64,000 nt of DNA from CAVXSP01 sp963764505 (GTDB lineage: Bacteria; Acidobacteriota; Vicinamibacteria; Vicinamibacterales; SCN-69-37). Both the position numbers and the translations under genes were made by a program. The notes under the pieces are model-generated. The model was not told the origin of the DNA. It ran no database searches and was given only the letters and a program-made list of their open reading frames with translations. Location: the NCBI GenBank assembly GCA_963764505.1, contig CAVXSP010000001.1, positions 2,294,001 through 2,358,000 of the forward strand, in the 5' to 3' direction. Shown here piece after piece: positions 33,709-42,281 of the stretch (positions are counted from its first letter, which is position 1; every line of letters begins with the position of its first letter).

Positions 33709-34343
33709 GCGGGCCGCGGCCCCTCGCGGGCTGCTGTTCGTCGTCTCGGCCCCATCCGGCACGGGCAAGACCACGATCGTCGAGCGGCTCGTCGAGGCCA
33801 TGCCCGGCCTGCGGCTTTCGCGCTCCTACACCTCGCGCCCGGCGCGGGACGGGGAACGGCACGGCGTCGACTATAATTTCATCAGCCGCGAGATCTTCCA
33901 GGAGATGGTCCAGCGAGACGAGTTTCTCGAGTGGGCCGACGTGTTCGGGAACTTCTACGGGACGGGCCGGCGGGAGACCGAGGTCCGGCTGACCTCCGGC
34001 GCCGACCTGGTCCTCGTCGTCGACGTGCAGGGGGCGCGCCAGGTCCGGCGGTGCGTGCCGGGCACGGTCGGCATCTTCGTGCTGCCGCCGTCGTTCGCGG
34101 ACCTCGAACGCCGGCTGCGCGGCCGCAGCAAGGATCCCGAGGATGCGATGGCGAGGCGGCTCGACGCCGCCCGCCGCGAGGTTTCGGCCGTCGTCGAGTA
34201 CCGACTACGTCGTCGTGAACGACGTCCTGGAACGCTGCGTCGCCGAGCTGGCCGCGATCGTGACGGCCGAGCGCGCGCGGCTCGCGCGCCGTCAGGCTGT
34301 CATCGCGCCCATCGTGAGGACGTTCGAGAGGTCAGACAACTAG
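33698..34343 (+). pseudogene. gmk: Guanylate kinase, interrupted by an apparent 1-base insertion
   Basis: From the ATG at 33698: VVSAPSGTGKTTIVERL is the P-loop, LSRSYTSRPARDGERHGVDYNFIS the GMP-binding segment, and LEWADVFGNFYGT and VVDVQGARQVRR the following catalytic core. After AARREVSAVVEY the frame turns to Arg-rich nonsense, while the next frame gives DYVVVNDVLERCVAELAAIV and ends FERSDN at 34343. Removing one C of the CC at 34201-34202 joins them as VVEYDYVVVND, the conserved end of guanylate kinases. GMP kinase is normally essential, so the cell should have an intact copy; a sequencing or assembly error is the likeliest cause. It is followed seven bases later by rpoZ. Confidence 0.88.
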
Positions 34344-34350
34344 GAGTCGC

Positions 34351-34575
34351 ATGTCCAAGCATCCACATCCAGGTCGTCCGAAGAACGCGTTCGAGCTCGT
34401 GACCGTGGCGTCGGCCCGCGCGCACCAGCTGCTCCGGGGCTGCACGCCGAAGGTCGACGGATTCCCCAAGCTCGCCCGGCGCGCGCTGCAGGAAGTGACG
34501 CACGGCACCGTCACCCGGACGGCGCCGTCCGACGCGCAGGCCGCCTCCGAGGGCGCCGCGCCGGCTGCCGACTAG
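34351..34575 (+). CDS. rpoZ: DNA-directed RNA polymerase omega subunit
   Basis: A 74-residue omega protein that supports RNA polymerase assembly through beta-prime and binds (p)ppGpp in some phyla. NAFELVTVASARAHQLLRGC is the conserved core, with the family's basic RAHQLLRGCTP helix end. The ATG is preceded by AGGAG at good spacing. The gmk-rpoZ-coaBC order is conserved in many bacteria. The Ala/Ser/Pro tail is not conserved. Confidence 0.93.
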   Translation: MSKHPHPGRPKNAFELVTVASARAHQLLRGCTPKVDGFPKLARRALQEVTHGTVTRTAPSDAQAASEGAAPAAD

Positions 34576-34576
34576 C

Positions 34577-35809
34577 ATGCCGCTCGTCGGCCTCGGCGTG
34601 AGCGGCGGCATCGGCGCCTACAAGGCCGTCGAGGTGGTCCGGCTGCTGCAGAAGCGCGGGCACGACGTCCAGGCGATCATGACGCGCGCGGCCCGGCGCT
34701 TCGTCGGGCCGCTGACGTTCGAAGCCATCACCCGGCGCCCCGTCGTCACGAGCCAGTTCGCGCCGGGCGTGAACGCCGCGAAGGTCGGGGCCGCCGTCGA
34801 GCACATCGCGCTGGCCTCGGCGGTCGACCTCCTGCTCGTCGCGCCAGCCACCGCGAACGTCATCGGCAAGTTCGCCCACGGGCTTGCGGACGACTTCCTC
34901 TCGGCCCTGTATCTCGCGACGCGCGCGCCGGTCCTGATGGCGCCCGCGATGAACACGAACATGTGGGAGCATCCCGCCGTGCGCGCGAACGTCGACGCGC
35001 TCGGCGCCCGCGGCGTCCGCTTCGTCGATCCCGGCGCCGGATATCTGGCGTGCGGCTGGATCGGGCCGGGCCGCCTCGCCGAGCCGGAGGCGATCGTCGA
35101 AGCCGCCGACCTCCTGCTGCGTCGCCGGACCACGCTGGCAGGCCGTCGCATGCTGATCACCGCCGGGCCGACGCTCGAGGACCTGGATCCCGTCCGGTTC
35201 ATCGGCAATCGATCGAGCGGACGGATGGGGTTCGCGCTCGCGGCGGAAGCGCACGCGCGCGGCGCAGACGTGACGCTCATCGCCGGACCGACGACGGTCG
35301 CCGCGCCACAGGTCTCGCGGCTGGTCCGCGTGCGCAGCGCACGGCAGATGCACGCCGCCGTGCAGGCGCACCTGGCCGGCGTCGATGCCGTGATCATGGC
35401 CGCGGCGGTGGCGGACTACGCGCCGGCGGGCGGCCCGGCTCCGACGAAGCTCGAGAAGGAGCACGCGCTCGCGCTGGCGCTCGAGCGGACGCCGGACATC
35501 CTGGCCGAGCTCGGGGCCGGCCGTGCCGGCGCCCGCACGCCCGTGCTCATCGGCTTCGCCGCGCAGACGGGCGATCCGATCGTGCCCGCGGCGCAGAAGC
35601 TCGCCGCCAAGCAGGTCGACCTCATCGTCGCCAACGATGTCACGGAGGAGGGCTCGGGCTTCGACGTGCCGACCAACCGCGTGACGATCGTGTCCGCTCA
35701 TGGAATCGAGTCGCTCCCGCGGATGAGCAAGGCGGACGTGGCGGCCGCCATTCTCGACCGTCTGGAACGGCTCTTCGCCGTGGAGCCGGCCCCGGCCGTG
35801 GTGCGATGA
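34577..35809 (+). CDS. coaBC: Bifunctional phosphopantothenoylcysteine decarboxylase/phosphopantothenate-cysteine ligase
   Basis: A 410-residue CoaBC (Dfp) protein for two steps of coenzyme A synthesis. The N-terminal flavoprotein CoaC domain has GVSGGIGAYKAVEVVR, the active-site His region AAVEHIALA, PAMNTNMW (the PxMNxxMW motif) and GYLACGWIGPGRLAE with the catalytic Cys. The CoaB domain starts near residue 195 with RRMLITAGPTLEDLDPVRFIGNRSSGRMG and contains AAAVADY and FAAQTGD plus KQVDLIVANDV. Its ATG lies one base after the rpoZ stop and its own stop overlaps the next gene (ATGA). Confidence 0.96.
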   Translation: MPLVGLGVSGGIGAYKAVEVVRLLQKRGHDVQAIMTRAARRFVGPLTFEAITRRPVVTSQFAPGVNAAKVGAAVEHIALASAVDLLLVAPATANVIGKFAHGLADDFLSALYLATRAPVLMAPAMNTNMWEHPAVRANVDALGARGVRFVDPGAGYLACGWIGPGRLAEPEAIVEAADLLLRRRTTLAGRRMLITAGPTLEDLDPVRFIGNRSSGRMGFALAAEAHARGADVTLIAGPTTVAAPQVSRLVRVRSARQMHAAVQAHLAGVDAVIMAAAVADYAPAGGPAPTKLEKEHALALALERTPDILAELGAGRAGARTPVLIGFAAQTGDPIVPAAQKLAAKQVDLIVANDVTEEGSGFDVPTNRVTIVSAHGIESLPRMSKADVAAAILDRLERLFAVEPAPAVVR

Positions 35810-36561
35810 GCGATCGCGAGGCGGGCCGGCCGCCGGCAGCGGAGCTGGCCGAGCATCTGAAGCGCTTCGCCGAGATGGGCGTTCAAGGCGTCTCGCGCGA
35901 TCCGGCGTGGCGACGCAGGGCGGAGCCGGGTCGGACCGGTGAGCCCGAGGCCGCGCCGCCGGCCTCGACGCCGCCCTCCGCCACTCCCGAGGCGGACACC
36001 GGTCGGTTCCTGGCGGAGCTTCGAAGCTACATCGGCGTGGACTGCACGCGCTGCAAGCTGGGAGGCCTCGGCCGCCGCCAGGTCGTCTTCGGCACGGGCG
36101 ATCCCCACGCGGCGCTCATGTTCGTCGGGGAGGCGCCGGGCGCCGACGAGGACGTGCAGGGAGAGCCGTTCGTCGGACGCGCCGGGCAGTTGCTGACGAA
36201 GATCATCGAAGCGATCGGGCTCCGCCGCGAGGACGTGTACATCGCGAACGTGATCAAGTGCCGCCCGCCCGGCAACCGCGCGCCGGAGCCGGACGAAGTC
36301 GCCACCTGCGAGCCGTTTCTCTTCCAGCAGATCGACGCGATCCGTCCGAAGGTCGTGGTCGCCCTCGGAACGCACGCGGCGCACGCGCTGCTCAAGACCG
36401 ATGCGCCGATCTCGAGACTCCGCGGGCGGATCCACGACTTCCGGGGCGGCACCAAGCTCGTCCCGACGTTCCATCCTGCCTTCCTGCTCCGCAGCCCGGA
36501 TCGCAAGCGCGACGTCTGGGAGGACATGAAGAAGGTGAGGGAGCTGTTGGGCGATCGGTGA
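35806..36561 (+). CDS. Uracil-DNA glycosylase family 4 (Fe-S)
   Basis: A 251-residue family 4 uracil-DNA glycosylase that excises uracil from DNA and carries a 4Fe-4S cluster. After a 65-residue charged, Pro/Ala-rich extension the domain shows the cluster cysteines in CTRCKLG and in KCRPPGNRAP and TCEPF, the catalytic motif GEAPGADEDVQGEPFVGRAG and the C-terminal TFHPAFLLRS. Position between coaBC and priA, overlapping each by a few bases, indicates one transcript. The last codons (GDR-stop) are part of a GATCGGY repeat array. Confidence 0.92.
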   Translation: MSDREAGRPPAAELAEHLKRFAEMGVQGVSRDPAWRRRAEPGRTGEPEAAPPASTPPSATPEADTGRFLAELRSYIGVDCTRCKLGGLGRRQVVFGTGDPHAALMFVGEAPGADEDVQGEPFVGRAGQLLTKIIEAIGLRREDVYIANVIKCRPPGNRAPEPDEVATCEPFLFQQIDAIRPKVVVALGTHAAHALLKTDAPISRLRGRIHDFRGGTKLVPTFHPAFLLRSPDRKRDVWEDMKKVRELLGDR

Positions 36562-36573
36562 TCGGCGATCGGC
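36553..36573. repeat. GATCGGY heptamer array across the udg-priA junction
   Basis: Three contiguous units, GATCGGT, GATCGGC, GATCGGC. The first contains the udg stop and the priA GTG start, so the two genes' overlapping ends are made of repeat sequence. The same unit fills the trxA-trxB gap at 9402-9437. Confidence 0.85.
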
Positions 36574-38810
36574 GGATCCCCAACGCGTCCCAGATCGTCT
36601 CCGTCGGCGTGCCGGTGCCGCAGCTCGGACTGCTGAGCTACCGGGTGCCCGCCCATCTCGGCCCGGCGCCGAGAGGCGCCCGTGTCGTCGTGCCGCTCGG
36701 GGCGAGGACCGCGACCGGCTGTGTGGTCGATGCGTGTGCGCCGGAGCCGGAAGGCGGCGAGCTGCGGGACGTTCTTCAAGTGCTCGATTCCGAGCCGTTC
36801 CTTCCGCCCCTGATTGTCGATCTGGCTCTCTGGGTCGGCACCTACTACGCGTCCGGCCCGGGCGAGGCGCTCGCCATGGCCATGCCTCCGGCCGCGCGGC
36901 GCGGCCGGCCGGCTTCATTCCGGACCGTGCGCCGGGTGGATCCGGCGGCGGAGCAGAGCGCAGGTCCCGCTGCCGGGAGTGCCAGGCAGCGGGAGGCGCT
37001 GGAGCTGATCCGGCGCCAGCCGGGCCTTCCGGTCCAGGCCTACGCGCGCGAAGGCGTCGGCGCGGCGACGATCCGGACCCTGGCCCGCCTCGGCTTCGTC
37101 ACGGTGCGCGAAGTGATCGTCGAGCGCGATCCGTTCGCGTCCGGGCCTGGGGGCGTGTCGAGCGGCCCGTGGACCGTGGAAGCCTCCTGCGAGCCGGAGC
37201 GGCTGCTGACGGCCGATCAGGCCGAGGCGCTGGAGCGGCTGTCGGCCTCGTCGCGGTCGGGCGCGTTCGAGACCGCGCTGCTCCACGGCGTCACGGGCAG
37301 CGGCAAGACGGAGGTGTACCTGAGGCTGGCCGGCGATGTCACGGACCGGGGGCGCCGCGTGCTCGTGCTCGTGCCGGAGATCGGCCTCACGCCGGTGGTG
37401 GCGGGTCTGTTCCGCGCCCGCTTCGGCCGGCGCGTCGCCATCCAGCACAGCGGCCTCTCCGCCGGCGAACGCCACGATCAATGGCACCGCATCCGAACCG
37501 GCGCCGTGGACATCGTGGTCGGGACGCGATCGGCCGTCTTCGCCCCGCTCGAGCAGGTCGGGTTGATCGTCGTGGACGAGGAACACGACGCCGCGTACAA
37601 GCAGGAGGAGGCGCCGCGCTATCACGGCCGCGACGTCGCCATCGTCCGGGCGCGCCTCGAGAGGGCGCTCGCGCTGCTCGGGTCGGCGACGCCGTCACTC
37701 GAATCGGCCAGCAACGCGCGGCGCGGACGCTACGCGCGGCTCGTGCTCGCGCGTCGCGTGCTCGATCGGCCGATGGCCGAGGTCGAGATCGTGGACATGC
37801 GGAAGGAGTACGCGCGCAGGGGCGCCGACGTCGTCCTGAGCGAGCGCCTGTGCGCGCACGTTGCCGCGCGGCTCGAACGGCGCGAACAGAGTCTACTGCT
37901 GCTGAACCGCCGCGGCTTCGCGACCGTGGTCTTCTGCCGCCAGTGCGGCGCGTCGCTCGAGTGTCCGCACTGCAGCGTCGCCCTGACCTATCACCGCGCC
38001 GCGCGCCGCGTGCGGTGCCACTACTGCAATTACGCCGGCGCGGTCCCGACGCGCTGCGGCGCCTGCGGCGGCGAGTACCTGGAGCAGTCGGGATTCGGAA
38101 CGGAGCGGATCGAACAGGAGGTGCGGGACCGGTTTCCCGGCGCGCGGGTCGCCCGCGTGGATCGGGACACGATGCAGCGGCGCGGCACCCTCGCGCGGAT
38201 GCTGGCGGCGGTCGGCCGCGGCGAGATCGACGTGCTCGTCGGCACGCAGATGATCGCCAAGGGGCACGACTTCCCGGCCGTCACGCTCGCCGGGGTGATC
38301 GCCGCGGACGTCGGGCTGGGGCTGGCCGACTTTCGCGCGGCCGAACGGACGTTTCAGCTGCTCACGCAGGTGGTCGGCCGCGCCGGCCGTGGAGACGCGC
38401 GCGGCGAGGCCGTGATTCAGACCCTGTATCCCGATCACTACGCAATCCGCGCCGCGGCGTCGCAGGACTACGAGACGTTCTATGAGCGGGAGATGGAGTT
38501 CCGTTCGAGCCTGCAGTACCCGCCGGCGACCGCGCTCGTCAACGTCTTCGTCAAGGCCGGATCGCTCGAACGCGCGATGGCCGATGCGCTCGAGCTGGCG
38601 GCCGGCGTGCGCCGGCAGCCGTCGCACGGGCGCGTGATCGGACCGGCGCCCGCCGCGCTCTCGAAGATCAAGGACGAGTATCGCGCGCAGTTCTTCGTCA
38701 AGGGCCAGCGCCGCGGCCCGATGCGCGAAGCCGTGCTGCGCGCGCTGACCGAGCGCCCGTCGCTCAAACGGCGAACGATCGTGGATGTGGATCCGGTCAG
38801 TGTGATCTAG
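36558..38810 (+). CDS. priA: Primosomal protein N' (replication restart helicase PriA)
   Basis: A 750-residue superfamily 2 helicase that reloads the replisome at stalled forks. The N-terminal 3'-DNA-binding domain begins VSVGVPVPQLGLLSYRVP. The helicase core has Walker A GVTGSGKTEVYL, LVPEIGLTP, DEEHD as Walker B, GSATPSLES and the zinc-binding insert with CRQCG, CPHC, CHYC and CGACGG pairs, then GTERIEQEV, GTQMIAKGHDFP and QVVGRAGRGD. Start: the GTG overlaps the udg stop and lies in a repeat array; the conserved part begins 15 residues later, so the exact start is uncertain. Confidence 0.95.
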   Translation: MIGDRRIPNASQIVSVGVPVPQLGLLSYRVPAHLGPAPRGARVVVPLGARTATGCVVDACAPEPEGGELRDVLQVLDSEPFLPPLIVDLALWVGTYYASGPGEALAMAMPPAARRGRPASFRTVRRVDPAAEQSAGPAAGSARQREALELIRRQPGLPVQAYAREGVGAATIRTLARLGFVTVREVIVERDPFASGPGGVSSGPWTVEASCEPERLLTADQAEALERLSASSRSGAFETALLHGVTGSGKTEVYLRLAGDVTDRGRRVLVLVPEIGLTPVVAGLFRARFGRRVAIQHSGLSAGERHDQWHRIRTGAVDIVVGTRSAVFAPLEQVGLIVVDEEHDAAYKQEEAPRYHGRDVAIVRARLERALALLGSATPSLESASNARRGRYARLVLARRVLDRPMAEVEIVDMRKEYARRGADVVLSERLCAHVAARLERREQSLLLLNRRGFATVVFCRQCGASLECPHCSVALTYHRAARRVRCHYCNYAGAVPTRCGACGGEYLEQSGFGTERIEQEVRDRFPGARVARVDRDTMQRRGTLARMLAAVGRGEIDVLVGTQMIAKGHDFPAVTLAGVIAADVGLGLADFRAAERTFQLLTQVVGRAGRGDARGEAVIQTLYPDHYAIRAAASQDYETFYEREMEFRSSLQYPPATALVNVFVKAGSLERAMADALELAAGVRRQPSHGRVIGPAPAALSKIKDEYRAQFFVKGQRRGPMREAVLRALTERPSLKRRTIVDVDPVSVI

Positions 38811-38872
38811 GTTTGCGGGCTCTGGGCTCTGGGCTACGAATCCCCACGGCCCAGAGCCCACAGCCCGCAAAC
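38811..38872. terminator. Bidirectional hairpin with heptamer repeats between priA and the site-2 protease
   Basis: Two 24-base arms (38811-38834 and 38849-38872) are complementary with a single mismatch around a 14-base loop, starting right after the priA stop and ending right before the stop of the convergent protease gene. The arms contain the GGGCTCT heptamer twice on the left and its complement on the right. The position and stability suggest a transcription terminator working both ways; there is no run of T, so intrinsic rho-independent termination is not proven. Confidence 0.7.
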
Positions 38873-39862
38873 CTATCTTCCCAGAAACGTCTGAATCGGC
38901 ACCGGTGTGAAGCACAGGACGAACATGATCAGCGCAAACAGCCCGAGCAGGCGGCGGCCCGGGCCGAGGGGCGCGGTCTCGTCCATGACGCGCGGGTGCT
39001 GCACGCCGAGCGCGAGCGCCATCACGATCATGACCACCAGCATCGAGATCCATGCGAGCGACTGCGTCGTCAGCAGCGCCGCGCCGACCAGCGTGACGAC
39101 GGAAACCGCGGCCGCCTGGCCCCGCCGTTCGAGCAGCGCGTAGACGACGTGGCCGCCATCGAGCTGGCCGAAGGGGAGGAGATTGAGCGCCGTCGCCAGC
39201 ATGCCCCACCAGGCGGCGAACGCCATCGGATGGATCGTCACGTCGTAGCCGTTGGGGATCGTCCCGAAGTGCAGCCAGGCGGCGAACTTGTAGAGCAGCG
39301 GCTCGCCGAAATAGATCAGGTCGGCGCCGTGCGACACCGGTACCAGGTGCGACATCGTCACGCCCCAGTAGAGGAGCGGCAGCAGCACGACGAACCCCGC
39401 GATCGGCCCGGCGACGCCGATGTCGAACAGAGCGCGCTTCGACGGAAAGGCTTCGCGGATGCGGATCACCGCCCCGAACGTGCCGGTGATGAGCAGAATC
39501 GGGGGCGCCGGGATGAAGTAGGGCAGCGTGGCGTCGACATCGTGCACGCGGCACAAGAAGTAATGGCCGAACTCGTGCGCACCCAGGATGAGCAGCACCG
39601 GGACGGAGTACCAGAGTCCGGGCGCCAGGAAGGCGATCGAGAGCAGCGGCAGGCGATGCAGAATCCCGACGCTCTGCTCGAACCCGGCATAGGCCAGCGC
39701 GCCGGAAAAGGTCGTCGTCGCGAACGTGAGCAGGAACAGTCCCACGTGCCGCCCGTACCGATGCTGGAATTTCAGGCGGGGCGGGGGAGGCGCCCAGACG
39801 TATCCCTCGTCGAAGGGTAGACCGGTTCCGGAAAGCGAACCGGTGGGAAAGTCAGCACTCAC
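38873..39862 (-). CDS. Site-2 protease family metalloprotease (M50)
   Basis: A 329-residue polytopic membrane protease. The zinc-binding HExxH occurs as AHEFGHYFL in a membrane segment near residue 95, and the third ligand region is NLLPFGQLDGGHVVYALL near 220, a variant of NPxPxxxLDGG. Several hydrophobic helices surround them (HVGLFLLTFATTTF, GVAGPIAGFVVLLPLLYWG, and two C-terminal ones). Such intramembrane proteases cut anti-sigma factors or other membrane proteins. No PDZ domain is present. It shares the strand with HU, eight bases downstream of the hupB-type stop. Confidence 0.9.
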   Translation of the reverse strand: MSADFPTGSLSGTGLPFDEGYVWAPPPPRLKFQHRYGRHVGLFLLTFATTTFSGALAYAGFEQSVGILHRLPLLSIAFLAPGLWYSVPVLLILGAHEFGHYFLCRVHDVDATLPYFIPAPPILLITGTFGAVIRIREAFPSKRALFDIGVAGPIAGFVVLLPLLYWGVTMSHLVPVSHGADLIYFGEPLLYKFAAWLHFGTIPNGYDVTIHPMAFAAWWGMLATALNLLPFGQLDGGHVVYALLERRGQAAAVSVVTLVGAALLTTQSLAWISMLVVMIVMALALGVQHPRVMDETAPLGPGRRLLGLFALIMFVLCFTPVPIQTFLGR

Positions 39863-39869
39863 GCGAAAT

Positions 39870-40142
39870 TCAGCCGCCGATGTTCTGCAGGTCCTTGCCA
39901 GGCTTGAACCGGATGGTGCGGCCGGGCGGAATCCTGACTTCCTTCCCGGTGCGCGGATTGCGGCCGATGCCGCGCTTGCGTGGTTTCACTTGAAAGACTC
40001 CAAACCCCCGGAGTTCGATGCGCTCGCCCTTCATCATAGAGGCGCGCATGGCCTCGAAGACGGCGTCGACCGCCACCTCGGCCTTCACTTTGGTGATTTC
40101 GGCCAGTCGTGACACCTCGTTGACGATGTCGACTTTGATCAT
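39870..40142 (-). CDS. HU/IHF family DNA-binding protein
   Basis: A 90-residue nucleoid protein. The helical dimerisation part (VDIVNEVSRLAEITKVKAEVAVDAVFEAM) is followed by GERIELRGFGVFQVKPRKRGIGRNPRTGKEV, the beta-arm motif of HU/IHF, with the intercalating Pro in RNPRTG. It binds and bends DNA as a dimer. A very good sigma-70 promoter lies upstream (40172-40200). The downstream site-2 protease gene is only eight bases away and is probably cotranscribed. Confidence 0.95.
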   Translation of the reverse strand: MIKVDIVNEVSRLAEITKVKAEVAVDAVFEAMRASMMKGERIELRGFGVFQVKPRKRGIGRNPRTGKEVRIPPGRTIRFKPGKDLQNIGG

Positions 40143-40171
40143 GAGTTAGCGACGTGTCACTTGCCGTAACT

Positions 40172-40200
40172 AGCATAGACATAGGCACTTACCGTGTCAA
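40172..40200 (-). promoter_or_regulatory. Strong sigma-70 promoter of the HU gene
   Basis: On the minus strand a perfect TTGACA (40200-40195) is followed after exactly 17 bases by TATGCT (40177-40172), giving a leader of about 25 bases before the HU ATG. The stretch is clearly AT-richer than its surroundings. It is the clearest promoter in the window. Confidence 0.75.
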
Positions 40201-40235
40201 ATAGCCTGCTAACTGCTCGTGAACGGTGGACGGCC

Positions 40236-42281
40236 TCATTCCTTCGTTCGCGCCCAGCTTCGGAGGACTTCCGCGACGCTCCAGGCCTGGGCGATGCACC
40301 CGCGGGGGGTGAACGGCGGATCGGCGTCGAAGATTTCGCTGATCGATCCGATGCACGCCTGATCGAGATGCGCGGCGAACCCGGCCAGGAGACTCCGCGC
40401 GCCGGCGAGATCGCCCGGGTGCAGCTTGAGCCATGCGTCGACATAGGCGCCGATCAGCCACGCCCAGACCGTGCCCTGATGATACGCGGCATCTCGGGTG
40501 CGGAGGTCCCCGTAGTATCGCGGCCGGTAGTCCGGGTGGCCCGGCGCGAGCGAGCGCAGCCCGTACGGCGTCACCAGCTGAGTCCGGACGGTCTCGAGCA
40601 CCGGCTCCCAGCGGTCCCGATCCAGCACGGGATGCGGGAGCGAAATCGCGAACAGCTGGTTCGGACGGCAGGCGTCGTCGTCGCCGTGTTCGCCGTCGAC
40701 GACGTCGAAGAGGTATCCGCGGGCGCGGTTCCAGAAGCGCCGGTTGAACGAGGTCCGGGCCCGATCGGCCAGCGCGCGATACCGACAGCTGCGAGCCTCG
40801 TCGCCCTGCTCATCGAGCCATCGGGCCAGCAGACGCAGCGCGGCGTGCCACAGCGCGTTGATCTCGACGGCCTTGCCGCGCCGCGGCGTCACGACCCAGC
40901 CCTCGACCTTGGCGTCCATCCAGGTCAGCTGGTAGCCTTCCGCGCCCTGGTGGAGCAGCCCGTCCGTCTCGTCGACGCCGATGCCGAAGCGCGTGCCCGC
41001 GATGTGGTGCTCCGCGATGTCGACGAGAATCGGCAGCAGCTGGTGGAGCGTCGCGCGGTCGTTGGAGGCCGTGAGATATCGATCCACCGCATGGAAGAAC
41101 CAGAGGCTCGCATCCGCCGTGTGATACAGCCCCGAGCGCTCCCCTTCGGGAAAGAGGTTCGGAATCAGCCCGTCCTTGACGTGATGGCCGAACATGCGCA
41201 GAATCCGCCCGGCTTCCTCGACCCGCCCGGTCGTGATCGTCAGTCCTTCGAGGCCGATCATCGTGTCGCGGCCCCAGTCCGTGAACCAGTGATAACCGGC
41301 GATCACCGTCCGCGGCTCGTCGCCGACGGCCTCGGCAAGGACGGTCTCCTCGGAGCGGGTAGCCGGCGTGATGACGAATTGATCGGCGGCGAGCGCGAGC
41401 TCGGCCGCGATCGGGCCGCGCGCGGCGGCCGGCAGTTGGTCCAGCAGCCGGGTGCGGCGTGCCTCTTCGGCCCGCAGCGCGGAGTCGAAGGTCATGGCGC
41501 TCAGCGTGTCCCAGCCCTCGGTGGACAGGACGACCGTGGCCGGATCGCCATCGGAGAGTGGCAGCGACAAGGTCCCCGGACTCCACAGCTCGCCGACGTC
41601 GGCGTAGCCGCGTGCCCGTTCTTCGAGGTATTCCACCTGGTGGCGACCGGGATGGTCGAGCGCGAACGTGCCGCCCCGAGAGACCTGCACGCGCAGCGGA
41701 GGAAGGTTGGGGAGCAGCCGGATCTCGGCGCCGCCCGCGAGCATCGTCACCGTGCCTTCGCGCGGCGGCGCCTCCGAAAGCGCCTCCTCGTGCGGCCGGA
41801 CGTGGAACATGGGTTCCACCTCCAGCGACACGGGCCCCGGCCCGGCGAGCCGGCGAAACGACAGCTGCGTCGTGTTCTGCAGGTGCGGCATGATCACCCG
41901 CTTCTCGATCCTGACGTCGCCGGCCTCGTATTCCCAGACCGGCAGCCCCGATTCGAGGCGGAACTCGCGGAGACACGCATTGTCCTGACCGGCCGCGAGC
42001 ATCTGCAGGTTCTCGTGGTCGAGCAGGATCCGCCGACCGCCCGCCATCAGCGTGGCCCGCAGCGCGTTGACCATGACGATGCGCCCGTGCGGCGCGGCCA
42101 GCGCGGCAATCAGGAGTCCGTGATAACGCCGCGTCAGTCCGCCCCCGACGGGGGCGGAGGCGTACCCGCCCAGCCCGTTGGTCACGAGCCACTCGAGGCT
42201 GGGGTCGATCGGCGCCGACTCGAATCGCAGACGCCGCACGACGGGCGCCGAAGACACGAACAGATCGGGCGAACCGCTCAT
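40236..42281 (-). CDS. Glycogen debranching enzyme (amylo-alpha-1,6-glucosidase, GDE_C type)
   Basis: A 681-residue protein. The N-terminal beta-sandwich domain begins near EWLVTNGLGGYASAPVGGGLTRRYHGLLIAA, typical of the GDE_N domain; the C-terminal (alpha/alpha)6 domain contains GYHWFTDWGRDTMIGLEGL, DASLWFFHAVDRYL and YHQGTVWAWLIGAYVDAW, where the acidic residues of GRDT and the region after ETDGLLHQGAEGYQLTWMD are expected at the active site. It removes alpha-1,6 branches from glycogen or maltodextrin. Its ATG overlaps the stop of the trehalohydrolase gene by four bases, so the two are coupled. Confidence 0.92.
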   Translation of the reverse strand: MSGSPDLFVSSAPVVRRLRFESAPIDPSLEWLVTNGLGGYASAPVGGGLTRRYHGLLIAALAAPHGRIVMVNALRATLMAGGRRILLDHENLQMLAAGQDNACLREFRLESGLPVWEYEAGDVRIEKRVIMPHLQNTTQLSFRRLAGPGPVSLEVEPMFHVRPHEEALSEAPPREGTVTMLAGGAEIRLLPNLPPLRVQVSRGGTFALDHPGRHQVEYLEERARGYADVGELWSPGTLSLPLSDGDPATVVLSTEGWDTLSAMTFDSALRAEEARRTRLLDQLPAAARGPIAAELALAADQFVITPATRSEETVLAEAVGDEPRTVIAGYHWFTDWGRDTMIGLEGLTITTGRVEEAGRILRMFGHHVKDGLIPNLFPEGERSGLYHTADASLWFFHAVDRYLTASNDRATLHQLLPILVDIAEHHIAGTRFGIGVDETDGLLHQGAEGYQLTWMDAKVEGWVVTPRRGKAVEINALWHAALRLLARWLDEQGDEARSCRYRALADRARTSFNRRFWNRARGYLFDVVDGEHGDDDACRPNQLFAISLPHPVLDRDRWEPVLETVRTQLVTPYGLRSLAPGHPDYRPRYYGDLRTRDAAYHQGTVWAWLIGAYVDAWLKLHPGDLAGARSLLAGFAAHLDQACIGSISEIFDADPPFTPRGCIAQAWSVAEVLRSWARTKE

